Part shown: positions 32,191 through 42,609 of the stretch, one piece after another | Layout of the letters: each line of letters opens with the position of its first letter | How positions within the stretch are numbered: position 1 is the first letter of the stretch | Assembly (NCBI GenBank): GCA_035255045.1 | Contig: DATFAA010000034.1 | Location: 58,529 to 122,528, forward strand | DNA from: JAGTRP01 sp035255045 | GTDB lineage: Bacteria; Pseudomonadota; Gammaproteobacteria; Burkholderiales; Rhodocyclaceae | Reading direction: 5' to 3' | DNA: 64,000 nt | Made by a program: the position numbers and the translations under genes | Notes under the pieces: generated by a model | Told to the model about the DNA's origin: nothing | Seen by the model: the letters and a program-made list of their open reading frames with translations, nothing else | Databases searched by the model: none

Positions 32191-33243
32191 ATGAAGATTT
32201 GTGTTTTGCCGGGTGACGGCATCGGTCCCGAAATCACCGCCGAAGCGGTCCGTGTCCTCAAGGCCCTCGATCTCAAGATGGAGATGGAAGAGGCCCTCCT
32301 GGGCGGTAGCGCCGTGGATGCCACCGGCAATCCCTATCCCGAGGCCACCCAGAAGCTGGCCCGGGAAGCCGACGCGGTCCTCCTCGGTGCCGTCGGCGGC
32401 CCGAAATGGGATGTCCTGCCCCGGGAGCAGCGCCCCGAGCGCGGCCTGCTGGGCATCCGCAAGGGCCTCAACCTGTTCGCCAACCTGCGTCCGGCCATCC
32501 TCTACCCGGAGCTGGCCAATGCCTCGACCCTCAAGGCGGAAGTGGTGGCCGGGCTCGACATCCTGATCGTGCGCGAACTTACCGGCGACATCTACTTCGG
32601 CCAGCCGCGCGGCATCGAGCAGCGCAACGGCGAGCGCTTCGGCTTCAACACCATGCACTACACCGAAAGCGAAATCCGCCGCATCGGCCGGGTCGCCTTC
32701 GAGGCCGCCAGGAAGCGCAACAAGCGGGTGTGCTCGGTGGACAAGATGAACGTCCTGGAATGCACCCAGCTCTGGCGTGACGTCATGACCGAGCTGGCGC
32801 CGGAATACCCGGACGTGGAACTGACCCACATGCTGGTGGACAACGCCGCCATGCAACTGGTCAAGGCCCCCAAGCAGTTCGACGTGATGGTGACCGGCAA
32901 CATGTTCGGCGACATCCTGTCGGACGAGGCCTCCATGCTCACCGGCTCCATCGGCATGCTGCCGTCGGCCTCCCTGGATGACAAGCAGAAGGGCCTCTAC
33001 GAGCCGTCCCACGGCTCGGCCCCGGATATCGCCGGCAAGGGCGTGGCCAATCCCCTCGCCACCATCCTGTCGGCGGCGATGATGCTCCGTTACAGCTTTG
33101 GCCTGGAGGAGCAGGCGGTGCGCGTCGAGAATGCGGTCAAGAAAGTGCTTGCGCAAGGGTACCGGACCGGCGACATTTACGAGCCGGGCACCAACAAGGT
33201 GGGCACCACGCAAATGGGCGACGCCGTCCTGGCAGCGCTGTAG
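32191..33243 (+). CDS. leuB: 3-isopropylmalate dehydrogenase
   Basis: A 350-residue NAD-dependent enzyme that oxidatively decarboxylates 3-isopropylmalate to 2-oxoisocaproate. Seen are LPGDGIGPEIT at the N-terminus, LLGAVGGPKWD, RELTGDIYFGQPRG (the substrate loop that distinguishes LeuB from the malate/tartrate enzyme at 9.5 kb), NMFGDILSDEASML and EPSHGSAPDIAGKGVANPLA. ATG 32191 follows AAGGAAGACA. It is followed by asd after 33 bases. Confidence 0.97.
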   Translation: MKICVLPGDGIGPEITAEAVRVLKALDLKMEMEEALLGGSAVDATGNPYPEATQKLAREADAVLLGAVGGPKWDVLPREQRPERGLLGIRKGLNLFANLRPAILYPELANASTLKAEVVAGLDILIVRELTGDIYFGQPRGIEQRNGERFGFNTMHYTESEIRRIGRVAFEAARKRNKRVCSVDKMNVLECTQLWRDVMTELAPEYPDVELTHMLVDNAAMQLVKAPKQFDVMVTGNMFGDILSDEASMLTGSIGMLPSASLDDKQKGLYEPSHGSAPDIAGKGVANPLATILSAAMMLRYSFGLEEQAVRVENAVKKVLAQGYRTGDIYEPGTNKVGTTQMGDAVLAAL

Positions 33244-33276
33244 AAAGAAACAAGGATTTATTCGGAGATTGATGTA

Positions 33277-34407
33277 ATGAAGAAGGTTGGTCTGGTTGGT
33301 TGGCGCGGTATGGTGGGTTCGGTCCTCATGCAGCGCATGGTGGAAGAGGGCGATTTCGCCCATATCGAACCGGTGTATTTCTCCACCTCCGCAGCCGGCG
33401 GCAAGGCCCCGGCCTTCGGCGGCAAGGAAGGCGGCACCCTGAAGGACGCCGCTTCCATCGCCGACCTGAAGCAGATGGACATCATCATCACCTGCCAGGG
33501 CGGCGACTACACCAAGGAAATCTTCCCGCAGCTGCGCGCCACCGGCTGGAACGGCCACTGGATCGACGCCGCCTCCTCCCTGCGCATGGCCGACGACGCC
33601 GTGATCGTCCTCGATCCGGTCAACATGCACGTCATCAAGGACGCCCTGGCCAAGGGCGGCAAGAACTGGATCGGCGGCAACTGCACCGTCTCCCTGATGC
33701 TCATGGGTATCGGCGGCCTCTTCCAGCACGACCTGGTGGAGTGGGTCTCCTCCATGACCTACCAGGCCGCCTCCGGCGCCGGCGCCCAGAACATGCGCGA
33801 GCTGATTTCCCAGATGGGCGCCATCCACGCTTCCGTCGCCGACCTGCTGGCCGACCCGGCCTCCGCCATCCTGGACATCGACCGCAAGGTGGCCGAGACC
33901 ATCCGCTCCGACCGCTTCCCCAAGAAGAACTTCCGCAACACTCCCCTGGCCGGCAGCCTCATCCCCTGGATCGACGTGCCGGTGGAGAACGGCCAGTCCA
34001 AGGAAGAGTGGAAGGGCGGCGCCGAGTGCAACAAGATCCTCGGCAAGCCGGCTTTCCGCAGCGCCGGCTCCATCCCCATCGATGGCCTGTGCGTCCGCAT
34101 CGGCGCCATGCGCTGCCACTCCCAGGGCCTGACCATCAAGCTCAAGAAGGATGTGCCCCTGGACGAGATCAGCGACATCATCGCCAAGAACAACCAGTGG
34201 GCCAAGGTCGTCCCGAACGAGCGTGAAATCTCCGAACGGGAACTGACTCCGGCCGCCGTTACCGGCACCCTGACCGTTCCGGTCGGTCGCCTGCACAAGC
34301 TGGCCATGGGCAACGACTACCTGGGTGCCTTCACCTGCGGCGACCAGTTGCTGTGGGGCGCGGCCGAGCCGTTGCGCCGGATGCTGCGCATCCTGATCGA
34401 AGCCTGA
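33277..34407 (+). CDS. asd: Aspartate-semialdehyde dehydrogenase
   Basis: A 376-residue NADPH enzyme making aspartate semialdehyde for lysine, methionine, threonine and peptidoglycan diaminopimelate. The nucleotide loop is VGLVGWRGMVGSVLMQRM (residues 4-21). The catalytic cysteine is Cys136 in GGNCTVSLML, and the later RIGAMRCHSQGLTIKLKKD contains the active-site His. Length and motifs match the gram-negative type. The leu-asd grouping is common in beta- and gammaproteobacteria. A terminator follows. Confidence 0.97.
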   Translation: MKKVGLVGWRGMVGSVLMQRMVEEGDFAHIEPVYFSTSAAGGKAPAFGGKEGGTLKDAASIADLKQMDIIITCQGGDYTKEIFPQLRATGWNGHWIDAASSLRMADDAVIVLDPVNMHVIKDALAKGGKNWIGGNCTVSLMLMGIGGLFQHDLVEWVSSMTYQAASGAGAQNMRELISQMGAIHASVADLLADPASAILDIDRKVAETIRSDRFPKKNFRNTPLAGSLIPWIDVPVENGQSKEEWKGGAECNKILGKPAFRSAGSIPIDGLCVRIGAMRCHSQGLTIKLKKDVPLDEISDIIAKNNQWAKVVPNEREISERELTPAAVTGTLTVPVGRLHKLAMGNDYLGAFTCGDQLLWGAAEPLRRMLRILIEA

Positions 34408-34430
34408 TCAAAAATGCATGAATGACAGAA

Positions 34431-34458
34431 AAACCGGGGTTCATAACCCCGGTTTTTT
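34431..34458 (+). terminator. Intrinsic terminator after asd
   Basis: An 11-bp perfect stem (AAACCGGGGTT with AACCCCGGTTT, 34431-34441 and 34445-34455) with a 3-base loop is followed by TTT. It ends the leu-asd unit and shows that a far-upstream start for the next reading frame, at 34418, is not plausible. Confidence 0.93.
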
Positions 34459-34503
34459 GTTGGAAAACCGCAAAAACGGCCCTAATTCACAACTGGGTTT
34501 AGC

Positions 34504-34532
34504 TTGCATAGCTAAGTACATGATGTTATTTT
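34504..34532 (+). promoter_or_regulatory. Candidate sigma-70 promoter of fimV
   Basis: TTGCAT (34504-34509) and TATTTT (34527-34532) are separated by 17 bases, downstream of the asd terminator and about 33 bases before the chosen fimV start. Spacing is ideal; both hexamers are imperfect. Confidence 0.4.
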
Positions 34533-34564
34533 CAAAGCCCCGATTCGACGCTCAGGGTGGCGGC

Positions 34565-37500
34565 GTGAACGAAAAATCAGTTTCTCGATTCAGAATGCGT
34601 ACCGCGGCGCTCGCCGTGGCCTCCTGCCTGTCCATGGCGCCGTGGTTTGCCGAAGCTGCGAGCCTCGGCAGGATCACCGTTCTGTCCAACCTCGGGCAGC
34701 CCCTCCGGGCTGAAGTCGAAATCGGCGCCACCCGCGACGAACTGGCCGGCATGACCGCCCATCTGGCCCCCCAGGACGCCTTCCGGCAAGCCGGGGTCGA
34801 TTACATTTCCACCCTGTCGGACCTGCGCTTCGCCCTGGACAAGCGTTCCAACGGCACCTCCGTCGTCCGCATCACCTCTTCCCGGCCGGTCAGCGAGCCC
34901 TTCCTCGATTTCCTGGTCGAGCTGAACTGGCCCGCCGGCCGTTTGGTCCGCGAATACACCTTCCTCCTCGATCCGCCCGAGGTGGCGGCCAAGTCCGCCG
35001 GCAAGGCGGTATCGGTGGTCGAAGCCAAGCCGGTCACCGGCGTCCCCGGCGGGCAGGAGCCCGCACCAGTTCCCGCCGCCCGGCCGGCCGCCAAGGAACA
35101 GGCTGCGGCCCGGGCTGAAGCGAAGCCGAAGGCGGCGGAGAGCGAAGCCGCTCCCCTCGAGGCCAAGAAGCAGGAAGCCACCGGCGTGCGGGTCGTCAAG
35201 CGGGGTGAAACCCTGCGCAAGATCGCCGGCGAGACCCAGTACGAAGGGGTTTTCCTCGAGCAGATGCTGGTCGGCCTCTACCGCGCCAACTCCGATGCCT
35301 TCATGGGCAACAACATCAACCGCATGAAGGCCGGGGCCATCCTCAATCTGCCGGACCGGGACGCGGTTGCCGCCATTCCCCCGGCCGAGGCCCGGAAGAT
35401 CTATGTCGCCCAGGCCGCCGACTGGAACGCCTATCGCAACAAGCTGGCGGCTGCCGCGGCCCAGGGCCCGGCCCGGGCAGAGGGCGGCGCCCAGAGCGCC
35501 GGCGGCAAGATCACCGCCAAGGTCGAAGAGCCGGCCGCCCCGGCTGAAACCGCCAAGGACCAGGTCAAGGTCTCCCGCACCGAAGCCGCCACCAAGCTGG
35601 CGGCCGTCGGCGGCGGCAAGCCGGCCTCGACCGAGGACCAGATTGCCAAGGAAAAGGCCCTCAAGGAAGCCCAGGAGCGTCTCGCCCACCTGGAGAAGAA
35701 CGTCTCCGACCTGCAGAAAATGGTCGAGCTGAAGACCCAGACCCTGGCCGAAATGCAGAAACAGGCGGCGGCTGCCAAGAAGCCCGCGGAGCAGCCGGCG
35801 CCGGCCAAGCCCGTCGAGCCGCCCAAGGCGACGGAACCCGCCAAGGCGCCGGAAGCCGCCAAGCCGGCGGAAGCACCGAAACCGGTGGAGCCGCCCAAGG
35901 CGGAAGAACCTGCGAAGGCCCCCGAGGCCACCAAGGCTGAAGAGCCTCCCAAGCCTGCCGAGGCACCGAAGCCGGTCGAGGCGCCTAAGCCCGTCAAGAA
36001 GCCGGTGGTCATCCCCGAGCCGGAACCCGAGCCCGACTTCGTCGAAGAACTTCTTGGCAATCCCCTGACCCTGGCCGGGGCGGGCGGCATCCTGGCGCTG
36101 CTGGCCGGCTATTTCGTGGCCAAGCGCCGCCGCAAGCCGGCCGAAAGCCTGTCCATGGCCTCCCCGAGCGCTGTCAGCCTCGGACCCAACTCCGTGTTCC
36201 GGGCCACCGGCGGCCAGAGCGTCGATACCGGCAACACCACGCCCCAGACCACCGATTTCAGCCAGACCGGCCCCGGCACCATCGACACCGACGAGGTCGA
36301 TCCGGTGGCGGAAGCCGATGTTTATATGGCCTACGGCCGGGATGCCCAGGCCGAGGAAATCCTCCTCGAAGCCCTCCAGAAGGATCCCCAGCGCACCGCC
36401 ATCCATGTCAAGCTGCTGGAGATCTACGCCGGCCGGAAGAGCCTCAAGCAGTTCGAGACCCTGGCCAGCGAACTCTATGCCCAGACCGGCGGCGTCGGCC
36501 CCGAATGGGAAAAGGTGGTGGCCATGGGCGTCCGCCTCGACCCGGCCAACCCCCTCTATGCCGCCGGTGGCAAGGGCAAGGCGGCCGAGCCCTTCGATGC
36601 CGATGCCACCCTGGTCGTCTCGCCGGAAGTGGCCGCCCAGGCCCGGGCCGAGGCCCAGCCGGAAGAAGCCCCTCCCGAACCCGAGGCGCCTGCCCTGGAT
36701 CTCGACCTGGCCACCCAGGCGCCGGACACCCTGGCCATGGACAGCGTCGCTCCCCCGGCAGCGGCGGAGGAGCCCAAGGCGCCCGAAGCCGATCTCATGA
36801 GCCTGGACTTCGACCTCGGCCTGGCAGCCCCCGAAGCGCCCGAGCCCGAGGCGGCCCCGGCCATCGAGGAGCCGGCGCCCGTCGCCGCGGTGCCGGAAGT
36901 GAATGCCCTGGATTTCGATCTGGACCTCGTCTCCCCCGCCGAGCCGGAGCCTGCAGCCGAGGCGCCGGCAGCCGTCGAGCCGGCCAAGCCGGAGGATGTG
37001 GTTTCCCTGGATTTCGACCTCGACATCGGCCTGCCCGCCGAAGCGCCGGCACCCGCTGTCGAAGCCGCTCCCCTGGAGCCGGCCGTGGCCGAGGTCCCGG
37101 CGCCCATGCTGGAAGAAGTGGCTGGCGCCGAAACCGAGCCTGCCGCCACCGCATCCGAGGTAGCGGTGACCGAGAACCTGCTGGATTTCGACTTCGACAT
37201 CGGCACCCCGACCCTGGAAAGCCCGGAGCCCGAAGCGGCTGCCGGGGAGGAAGTGATCGACATCAGCGCCGTCGATACCGGTGGCCTGGATTTCGACATC
37301 CAGCTGCCCGACTCCAGCCTCGCCGGTGAAACCGTCGAGGCGCCCACCTTCGACATGAACTCCATCAGCCTCGATCTCGACACCATCGAGCCGGCAGCGG
37401 CTCCCGAAGCCCCGGCCGCCGAGGCGGAAGTGGCGGTCCTGGAGCCCGAGCCCGAGATGGAGGAGCCGAGATTCGAGGTCGAAGTGCCCAAGGATGCCCA

Positions 37501-37657
37501 CTGGGAGGAGGTCAACACCAAGCTCGACCTGGCCAAGGCCTACGAGGAAATGGGCGACCTGGAAGGGGCCCGGGAGCTCCTGCAGGAAGTCCTGGGCGAG
37601 GGCAGCGAGGACCTGGTGCAGCAGGCCAAGGGTATGCTGGAACGTCTCGAAGCGTAA
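34565..37657 (+). CDS. fimV: FimV/HubP-family polar landmark protein
   Basis: A 1030-residue inner-membrane protein. In order: a signal-like N-terminus ending EAAS; the FimV N-terminal domain (LGRITVLSNLGQPLRAEVEI, about residues 35-145); a LysM-type peptidoglycan-binding domain (about 208-262); a coiled coil (about 356-402); a Pro/Lys/Glu/Ala-rich linker; one transmembrane helix (about 500-520, followed by KRRRK); and a long acidic cytoplasmic region with repeated LDFDLxL motifs, ending in a TPR-like FimV C-terminal domain (DAHWEEVNTKLDLAKAYEEM). FimV organises type IV pili and polar proteins. The GTG at 34565 is chosen because an ATG at 34520 overlaps the probable promoter and an earlier frame overlaps the asd terminator; an ATG at 34595 is possible. 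Confidence 0.9.
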   Translation: MNEKSVSRFRMRTAALAVASCLSMAPWFAEAASLGRITVLSNLGQPLRAEVEIGATRDELAGMTAHLAPQDAFRQAGVDYISTLSDLRFALDKRSNGTSVVRITSSRPVSEPFLDFLVELNWPAGRLVREYTFLLDPPEVAAKSAGKAVSVVEAKPVTGVPGGQEPAPVPAARPAAKEQAAARAEAKPKAAESEAAPLEAKKQEATGVRVVKRGETLRKIAGETQYEGVFLEQMLVGLYRANSDAFMGNNINRMKAGAILNLPDRDAVAAIPPAEARKIYVAQAADWNAYRNKLAAAAAQGPARAEGGAQSAGGKITAKVEEPAAPAETAKDQVKVSRTEAATKLAAVGGGKPASTEDQIAKEKALKEAQERLAHLEKNVSDLQKMVELKTQTLAEMQKQAAAAKKPAEQPAPAKPVEPPKATEPAKAPEAAKPAEAPKPVEPPKAEEPAKAPEATKAEEPPKPAEAPKPVEAPKPVKKPVVIPEPEPEPDFVEELLGNPLTLAGAGGILALLAGYFVAKRRRKPAESLSMASPSAVSLGPNSVFRATGGQSVDTGNTTPQTTDFSQTGPGTIDTDEVDPVAEADVYMAYGRDAQAEEILLEALQKDPQRTAIHVKLLEIYAGRKSLKQFETLASELYAQTGGVGPEWEKVVAMGVRLDPANPLYAAGGKGKAAEPFDADATLVVSPEVAAQARAEAQPEEAPPEPEAPALDLDLATQAPDTLAMDSVAPPAAAEEPKAPEADLMSLDFDLGLAAPEAPEPEAAPAIEEPAPVAAVPEVNALDFDLDLVSPAEPEPAAEAPAAVEPAKPEDVVSLDFDLDIGLPAEAPAPAVEAAPLEPAVAEVPAPMLEEVAGAETEPAATASEVAVTENLLDFDFDIGTPTLESPEPEAAAGEEVIDISAVDTGGLDFDIQLPDSSLAGETVEAPTFDMNSISLDLDTIEPAAAPEAPAAEAEVAVLEPEPEMEEPRFEVEVPKDAHWEEVNTKLDLAKAYEEMGDLEGARELLQEVLGEGSEDLVQQAKGMLERLEA

Positions 37658-37679
37658 AATCCCCCCTTTGCGGAACAAG

Positions 37680-37709
37680 CATAGCCCCCCCGCGGGGCTA
37701 TGTTCTTTT
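37680..37709 (+). terminator. Intrinsic terminator after fimV
   Basis: CATAGCCCC (37680-37688) and GGGGCTATG (37694-37702) form a 9-bp stem with a 5-base loop, followed by TTCTTTT. It comes 22 bases after the fimV stop and ends 10 bases before the next start, so the following genes may need their own promoter or read-through. Confidence 0.85.
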
Positions 37710-37719
37710 CTGGAACCCC

Positions 37720-38319
37720 ATGTCCCATCCCGCCGCCCGCCTGCTGTCCTGGCTCACCGCCATCGTCGCCCTCCAGTATCTGGGGTGGCTGGCCCTGGCC
37801 TCTTTCGCCCTGGCTCTCGCCCTGGCCGGCTCGGGGGTGCGCCGGCGCTGGTGGGTCCTGGTGCGGCGAGCCCGCTGGCTGCTGCTCACCCTGTGGCTCA
37901 TCCTGGCCTACGGTACCCCGGGGGACGCCTGGCTCGATCAGCCCTGGGCACCGACCGAATCCGGCCTCTACGAAGCCACCCTGCACGCCGTCCGCCTCAT
38001 CCTCATGCTGGGCAGTCTGGGCTGGCTCTTCGAGACCCTGCCCCGGGACCGGCTGATGGCGGGACTGTGGTCCCTGGTCCAGCCCCTGCGCCGGCTGGGA
38101 GTCGACGCCGATCGCGTCGTGGTGCGGCTCGCCCTGGTTTTCGACTACCTGGAGAAAGCACCCCCCAAGGGCGCCTGGCGCCATCTCTTGGACGAGGCCG
38201 GCTACGGGGAGGGCGGGCCGGACGTGGTGCGCATCGAACTGCCCCGCTGGAGCGGTACCGATACCGCCCTGGTGGCGGGGGTCGCCCTGGCCATGGGCCT
38301 GGGGATGTGGCTGCCATGA
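37720..38319 (+). CDS. CbiQ-like membrane protein of unknown role
   Basis: A 199-residue membrane protein with four or so hydrophobic segments (about residues 10-40, 50-65, 85-105 and the C-terminal 183-198). The overall pattern, including the central LMAGLWSLVQPLRRLGVDADRVVVRLALVFDYLE helix pair (quoted in two parts by its ends), resembles the EcfT/CbiQ T-component of ECF transporters. It is shorter than usual (about 220-270) and no EcfA ATPase genes are adjacent. The ATG at 37720 is used because one at 37700 lies in the fimV terminator. Its stop overlaps the truA start (ATGA). Function unproven. Confidence 0.7.
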   Translation: MSHPAARLLSWLTAIVALQYLGWLALASFALALALAGSGVRRRWWVLVRRARWLLLTLWLILAYGTPGDAWLDQPWAPTESGLYEATLHAVRLILMLGSLGWLFETLPRDRLMAGLWSLVQPLRRLGVDADRVVVRLALVFDYLEKAPPKGAWRHLLDEAGYGEGGPDVVRIELPRWSGTDTALVAGVALAMGLGMWLP

Positions 38320-39104
38320 GATTCGCCCTCGGTCTCGAATACTGCGGCACCGCCTTCCGGGGCTGGCAGAGCCAGGCCGGCGGCGGCACCGTCCAGGACG
38401 CACTGGAAGCCGCCCTCTCCGCCATCGCTGCCGAGCCGGTGAGTACCGTCTGCGCCGGCCGTACCGATGCTGGCGTCCACGCCATGCACCAGGTGGTCCA
38501 TTTCGACACGGGAGCCGAACGGCCCCTGACCGCCTGGGTGCGGGGCGTCAATTCCCACCTCCCGGACGGGGTGGCGGTGCGTTGGGCCCGGCCGGTGCCG
38601 GAGGATTTCCATGCCCGTTTCAGCGCCCGGGGCCGGCGCTACCGCTATCTGCTCCTGAACCGGCCCCAGCGGCCGGGGCTGTGGCAGGGCAGGGTAGGCT
38701 GGTTCCATCTGCCCCTCGACCTCGAGGCCATGCGGGACGGTGCCTCGCGGCTCCTGGGGGAGCACGATTTCTCCTCCTTCCGGGCGGCGGAGTGCCAGGC
38801 CAAGTCCCCGGTCAAGACCCTGTGGAAGGCCGAGGTGCGCCAGGAAGGCGGGCTCTTCGTCTTCGATTTCGAGGCCAGCGCCTTCCTGCACCACATGGTC
38901 CGCAACCTGGTGGGGAGCCTGGTCTATATCGGCAAGGGCGTCCAGCAGGCGGCCTGGATGGATGAACTGCTGATCGGCCGGGACCGCAAGCTGGCGGCGC
39001 CCACCTTCTCCCCCGACGGCCTCTATTTCGGCGGCCCCATCTACGAAGCCCACTGGGGACTGCCCCAGCCTGGCGACGACTTCCTGACAGGAGCCCTATT
39101 GTGA
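38316..39104 (+). CDS. truA: tRNA pseudouridine(38-40) synthase
   Basis: A 262-residue enzyme that isomerises uridines 38-40 in the tRNA anticodon stem. The catalytic aspartate is in CAGRTDAGVHAMHQVVHFD. The N-terminal LEYCGTAFRGWQSQ, and the late HHMVRNLVGSLVYIGKG, are typical TruA motifs. The ATG at 38316 overlaps the stop of the CbiQ-like gene by four bases; its own stop overlaps the trpF start (GTGA). The gene order truA-trpF is conserved in many proteobacteria. Confidence 0.95.
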   Translation: MRFALGLEYCGTAFRGWQSQAGGGTVQDALEAALSAIAAEPVSTVCAGRTDAGVHAMHQVVHFDTGAERPLTAWVRGVNSHLPDGVAVRWARPVPEDFHARFSARGRRYRYLLLNRPQRPGLWQGRVGWFHLPLDLEAMRDGASRLLGEHDFSSFRAAECQAKSPVKTLWKAEVRQEGGLFVFDFEASAFLHHMVRNLVGSLVYIGKGVQQAAWMDELLIGRDRKLAAPTFSPDGLYFGGPIYEAHWGLPQPGDDFLTGALL

Positions 39105-39735
39105 GAACCCGTATCAAGATCTGCGGCCTGACCCGGGAACAGGACGTGGATGCGGCAGTGGCCGCCGGCGCCGACGCCATCGGCCTCGTCTTCTACCCCA
39201 AGAGCCCGCGTTACGTCAGCCCCGAGCGGGCGGCCGAGCTGGCGCGCCGGGTGCCGCCCTTCGTCACCATCGTCGGCCTCTTCGTCAATGCGTCGGCCGA
39301 GGACATCCGGGCCGTCCTGGAGCGGGTGCCGGTCAATCTCCTCCAGTTCCACGGCGGCGAGGACGAAGCCCAGTGCCGGGCCTGGCCGATTCCCTATATC
39401 CGGGCGGCGCGGGTAAGGCCGGGGATGGATTTGGTACAATATGCGATTGATTTCAGCTCGGCCCGGGGAATTCTGCTGGACGCCTTCGTCGAGGGCTTCG
39501 GCGGCGGCGGCCAGACCTTCGACTGGTCGATGATTCCGGCAACCATGCCGCTGCCCATCGTCCTTTCGGGCGGTCTGACGGCGGACAATGTGGGCGAGGC
39601 GGTGCGCCGCCTGCGGCCCCCGGCGGTGGATGTGTCGAGCGGCGTGGAAAGCGCAAAGGGAATCAAGGATGCAGCCAAGATCGCCGCCTTCGTCGCGGCC
39701 GTCCGGGCGGCCGACCAACCAGCAAAGGATGCCTG

Positions 39736-39736
<1 letters not shown>
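39101..39736 (+). CDS. trpF: Phosphoribosylanthranilate isomerase
   Basis: A 211-residue TIM-barrel enzyme of tryptophan synthesis. The catalytic cysteine is in IKICGLTREQDVDAA, the catalytic aspartate in the late ILLDAFVEGFGGGGQTFDW stretch, and the phosphate-binding end is VLSGGLTADNVGEAV with DVSSGVESAKGIKD. It starts at GTG 39101, overlapping truA by four bases. Its stop shares one base with the trpB start. Confidence 0.96.
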
Positions 39737-40935
<1,199 letters not shown>

Positions 40936-40936
40936 C

Positions 40937-41743
40937 ATGTCGCGTATCCAAGCCACCTTCAAGCGCCTGGAGGCGCAAGGCCGCAAGGCTCTCATTCCCT
41001 TCATCACCGCCGGCGATCCCGACGCCGCCCTGACCGTGCCCCTGATGCATGCCCTGGTCGAGGCCGGGGCCGACGTCATCGAGCTGGGCGTGCCCTTCTC
41101 CGACCCCATGGCCGACGGCCCCACCATCCAGCGGGCCTCCGAGCGCGCCCTCCTGAAGGGCATGAGCCTGAAGAAGGTCCTGGAGCTGGTGGCCGCCTTC
41201 CGCCAGAGCAACGGCGAGACGCCGGTGGTCCTCATGGGCTACGCCAACCCGATCGAAGCCATGGGCCAGGAAGCCTTCGCCGCCGCCGCCGCCACGGCCG
41301 GCGTGGACGGTGTGCTGGTGGTGGATTACCCCCCTGAGGAGTCGGTTGAATTCGGGCGCACCATGAAGGCCCGGGGCATGGATCCCATCTTCCTGCTGGC
41401 CCCCACCTCCACCGAAGCCCGCATCGGCCAGGTGGCGGAAGTGGCGAGCGGCTATGTCTATTACGTTTCCCTGGCCGGCGTCACCGGCGCGGGGCATTTG
41501 AACATCGATGCGGTGGCCGAGCGCCTCCCCGCCATCCGCGAAAAGACCGGCCTGCCGGTCGGGGTCGGCTTCGGCATCCGCGACGCGGCCACCGCGGCGC
41601 GCATCGCCGGGGTGGCCGACGCGGTGGTGGTGGGCAGCCGCATCATCGAGGAAATCGAGAAATCCACGGCGGAAACGGCCTGTGCCAACGTCCGGGCCCT
41701 GGTGGCCGACATCCGCCGCGGCATTGACGGAGCGAAACTGTGA
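40937..41743 (+). CDS. trpA: Tryptophan synthase alpha subunit
   Basis: A 268-residue TIM-barrel subunit that releases indole from indole-3-glycerol phosphate for TrpB. Seen are FITAGDPD, the catalytic glutamate in VIELGVPFSDPMADGPTIQ, the YYVSLAGVTGAGH loop and VGVGFGIRDAATA. ATG 40937 begins one base after the trpB stop. Its stop overlaps the accD GTG start by four bases. Confidence 0.97.
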   Translation: MSRIQATFKRLEAQGRKALIPFITAGDPDAALTVPLMHALVEAGADVIELGVPFSDPMADGPTIQRASERALLKGMSLKKVLELVAAFRQSNGETPVVLMGYANPIEAMGQEAFAAAAATAGVDGVLVVDYPPEESVEFGRTMKARGMDPIFLLAPTSTEARIGQVAEVASGYVYYVSLAGVTGAGHLNIDAVAERLPAIREKTGLPVGVGFGIRDAATAARIAGVADAVVVGSRIIEEIEKSTAETACANVRALVADIRRGIDGAKL

Positions 41744-42609
41744 GCTGGCTGAACAAACTTCTTCCCCCCAAAATCAAGCGCGAACAGGGTGTCCAGCGGC
41801 GCACCAGCCTGCCCGAAGGCCTGTGGAGCAAGTGCCCGTCCTGCGAGGCGGTGCTCTACGCCACCGACCTCGAGAAGAATCTCCAGGTCTGCCCCAAGTG
41901 CGGCCACCACAACCGCCTGCGGGCCCGCCAGCGCCTCGACCTGCTCCTCGACCCGGAAGGGCGCTTCGAGATCGGCGCCGAGGTGGTGCCGGTGGATACC
42001 CTCAAGTTCAAGGACAGCAAGCGTTATCCGGACCGTCTCATGGACGCCAATGCCGCCACCGAGGAGACCGATTCCCTGGTGGTGATGCAGGGCGCCATCA
42101 AGACCCTGCCGGTGGTCGCCGCCGCCTTCGAATTCGAATTCATGGGCGGCTCCATGGGCTCGGTGCTGGGCGAGCGCTTTGTGCGGGGCGTCCAGACGGC
42201 CATCGAGAACGGCCAGCCCTTCATTTCCATTTCCGCCTCGGGCGGCGCCCGCATGCAGGAGGGCCTCTTCTCCCTGATGCAAATGGCCAAGACCACCGCC
42301 GCCCTCACCAAGCTCGCCGCCGCCGGCCAGCCCTACATCTCCATCCTTACCGATCCCACCATGGGCGGCGTCTCCGCCTCCTTCGCCTTCGTCGGTGACG
42401 TGGTGATCGCCGAGCCCGGCGCCCTCATCGGCTTCGCCGGCCCCCGGGTGATCGAGCAGACGGTGCGGGAAACCCTGCCGGAGGGCTTCCAGCGTTCCGA
42501 ATTCCTCCTCGAGAAGGGCGCCGTCGACCTCATCGTCGACCGTCGCGAGCTGCGGGACAAGGTTGCCCAGCTCCTCGCCCTCCTGCAAAAACTGCCAGCC
42601 GCCGCTTGA
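41740..42609 (+). CDS. accD: Acetyl-CoA carboxylase carboxyltransferase subunit beta
   Basis: A 289-residue subunit of acetyl-CoA carboxylase that transfers carboxyl from biotin to acetyl-CoA. An N-terminal zinc ribbon (CPSC and CPKC, about residues 30-52) is followed by the crotonase-like fold with SASGGARMQEGLFSLMQMA and GGVSASFAFVGD. It starts at GTG 41740, overlapping trpA, and its stop overlaps the TTG start of folC. Confidence 0.97.
   Translation: MSWLNKLLPPKIKREQGVQRRTSLPEGLWSKCPSCEAVLYATDLEKNLQVCPKCGHHNRLRARQRLDLLLDPEGRFEIGAEVVPVDTLKFKDSKRYPDRLMDANAATEETDSLVVMQGAIKTLPVVAAAFEFEFMGGSMGSVLGERFVRGVQTAIENGQPFISISASGGARMQEGLFSLMQMAKTTAALTKLAAAGQPYISILTDPTMGGVSASFAFVGDVVIAEPGALIGFAGPRVIEQTVRETLPEGFQRSEFLLEKGAVDLIVDRRELRDKVAQLLALLQKLPAAA

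Noticed and set aside
34418..34564. An earlier start for the fimV frame
   Set aside because: It would begin within the asd terminator and before the likely promoter, and would place extra residues ahead of the signal peptide.
34577..37678. A long antisense frame opposite fimV
   Set aside because: Composition is low-complexity (Gly/Leu/Arg), a shadow of the FimV repeats, with no ribosome site or conserved motif.
39433..39445. A TACAAT-like element inside trpF, as an internal promoter
   Set aside because: No matching -35 with good spacing; such hexamers are expected by chance in coding DNA.
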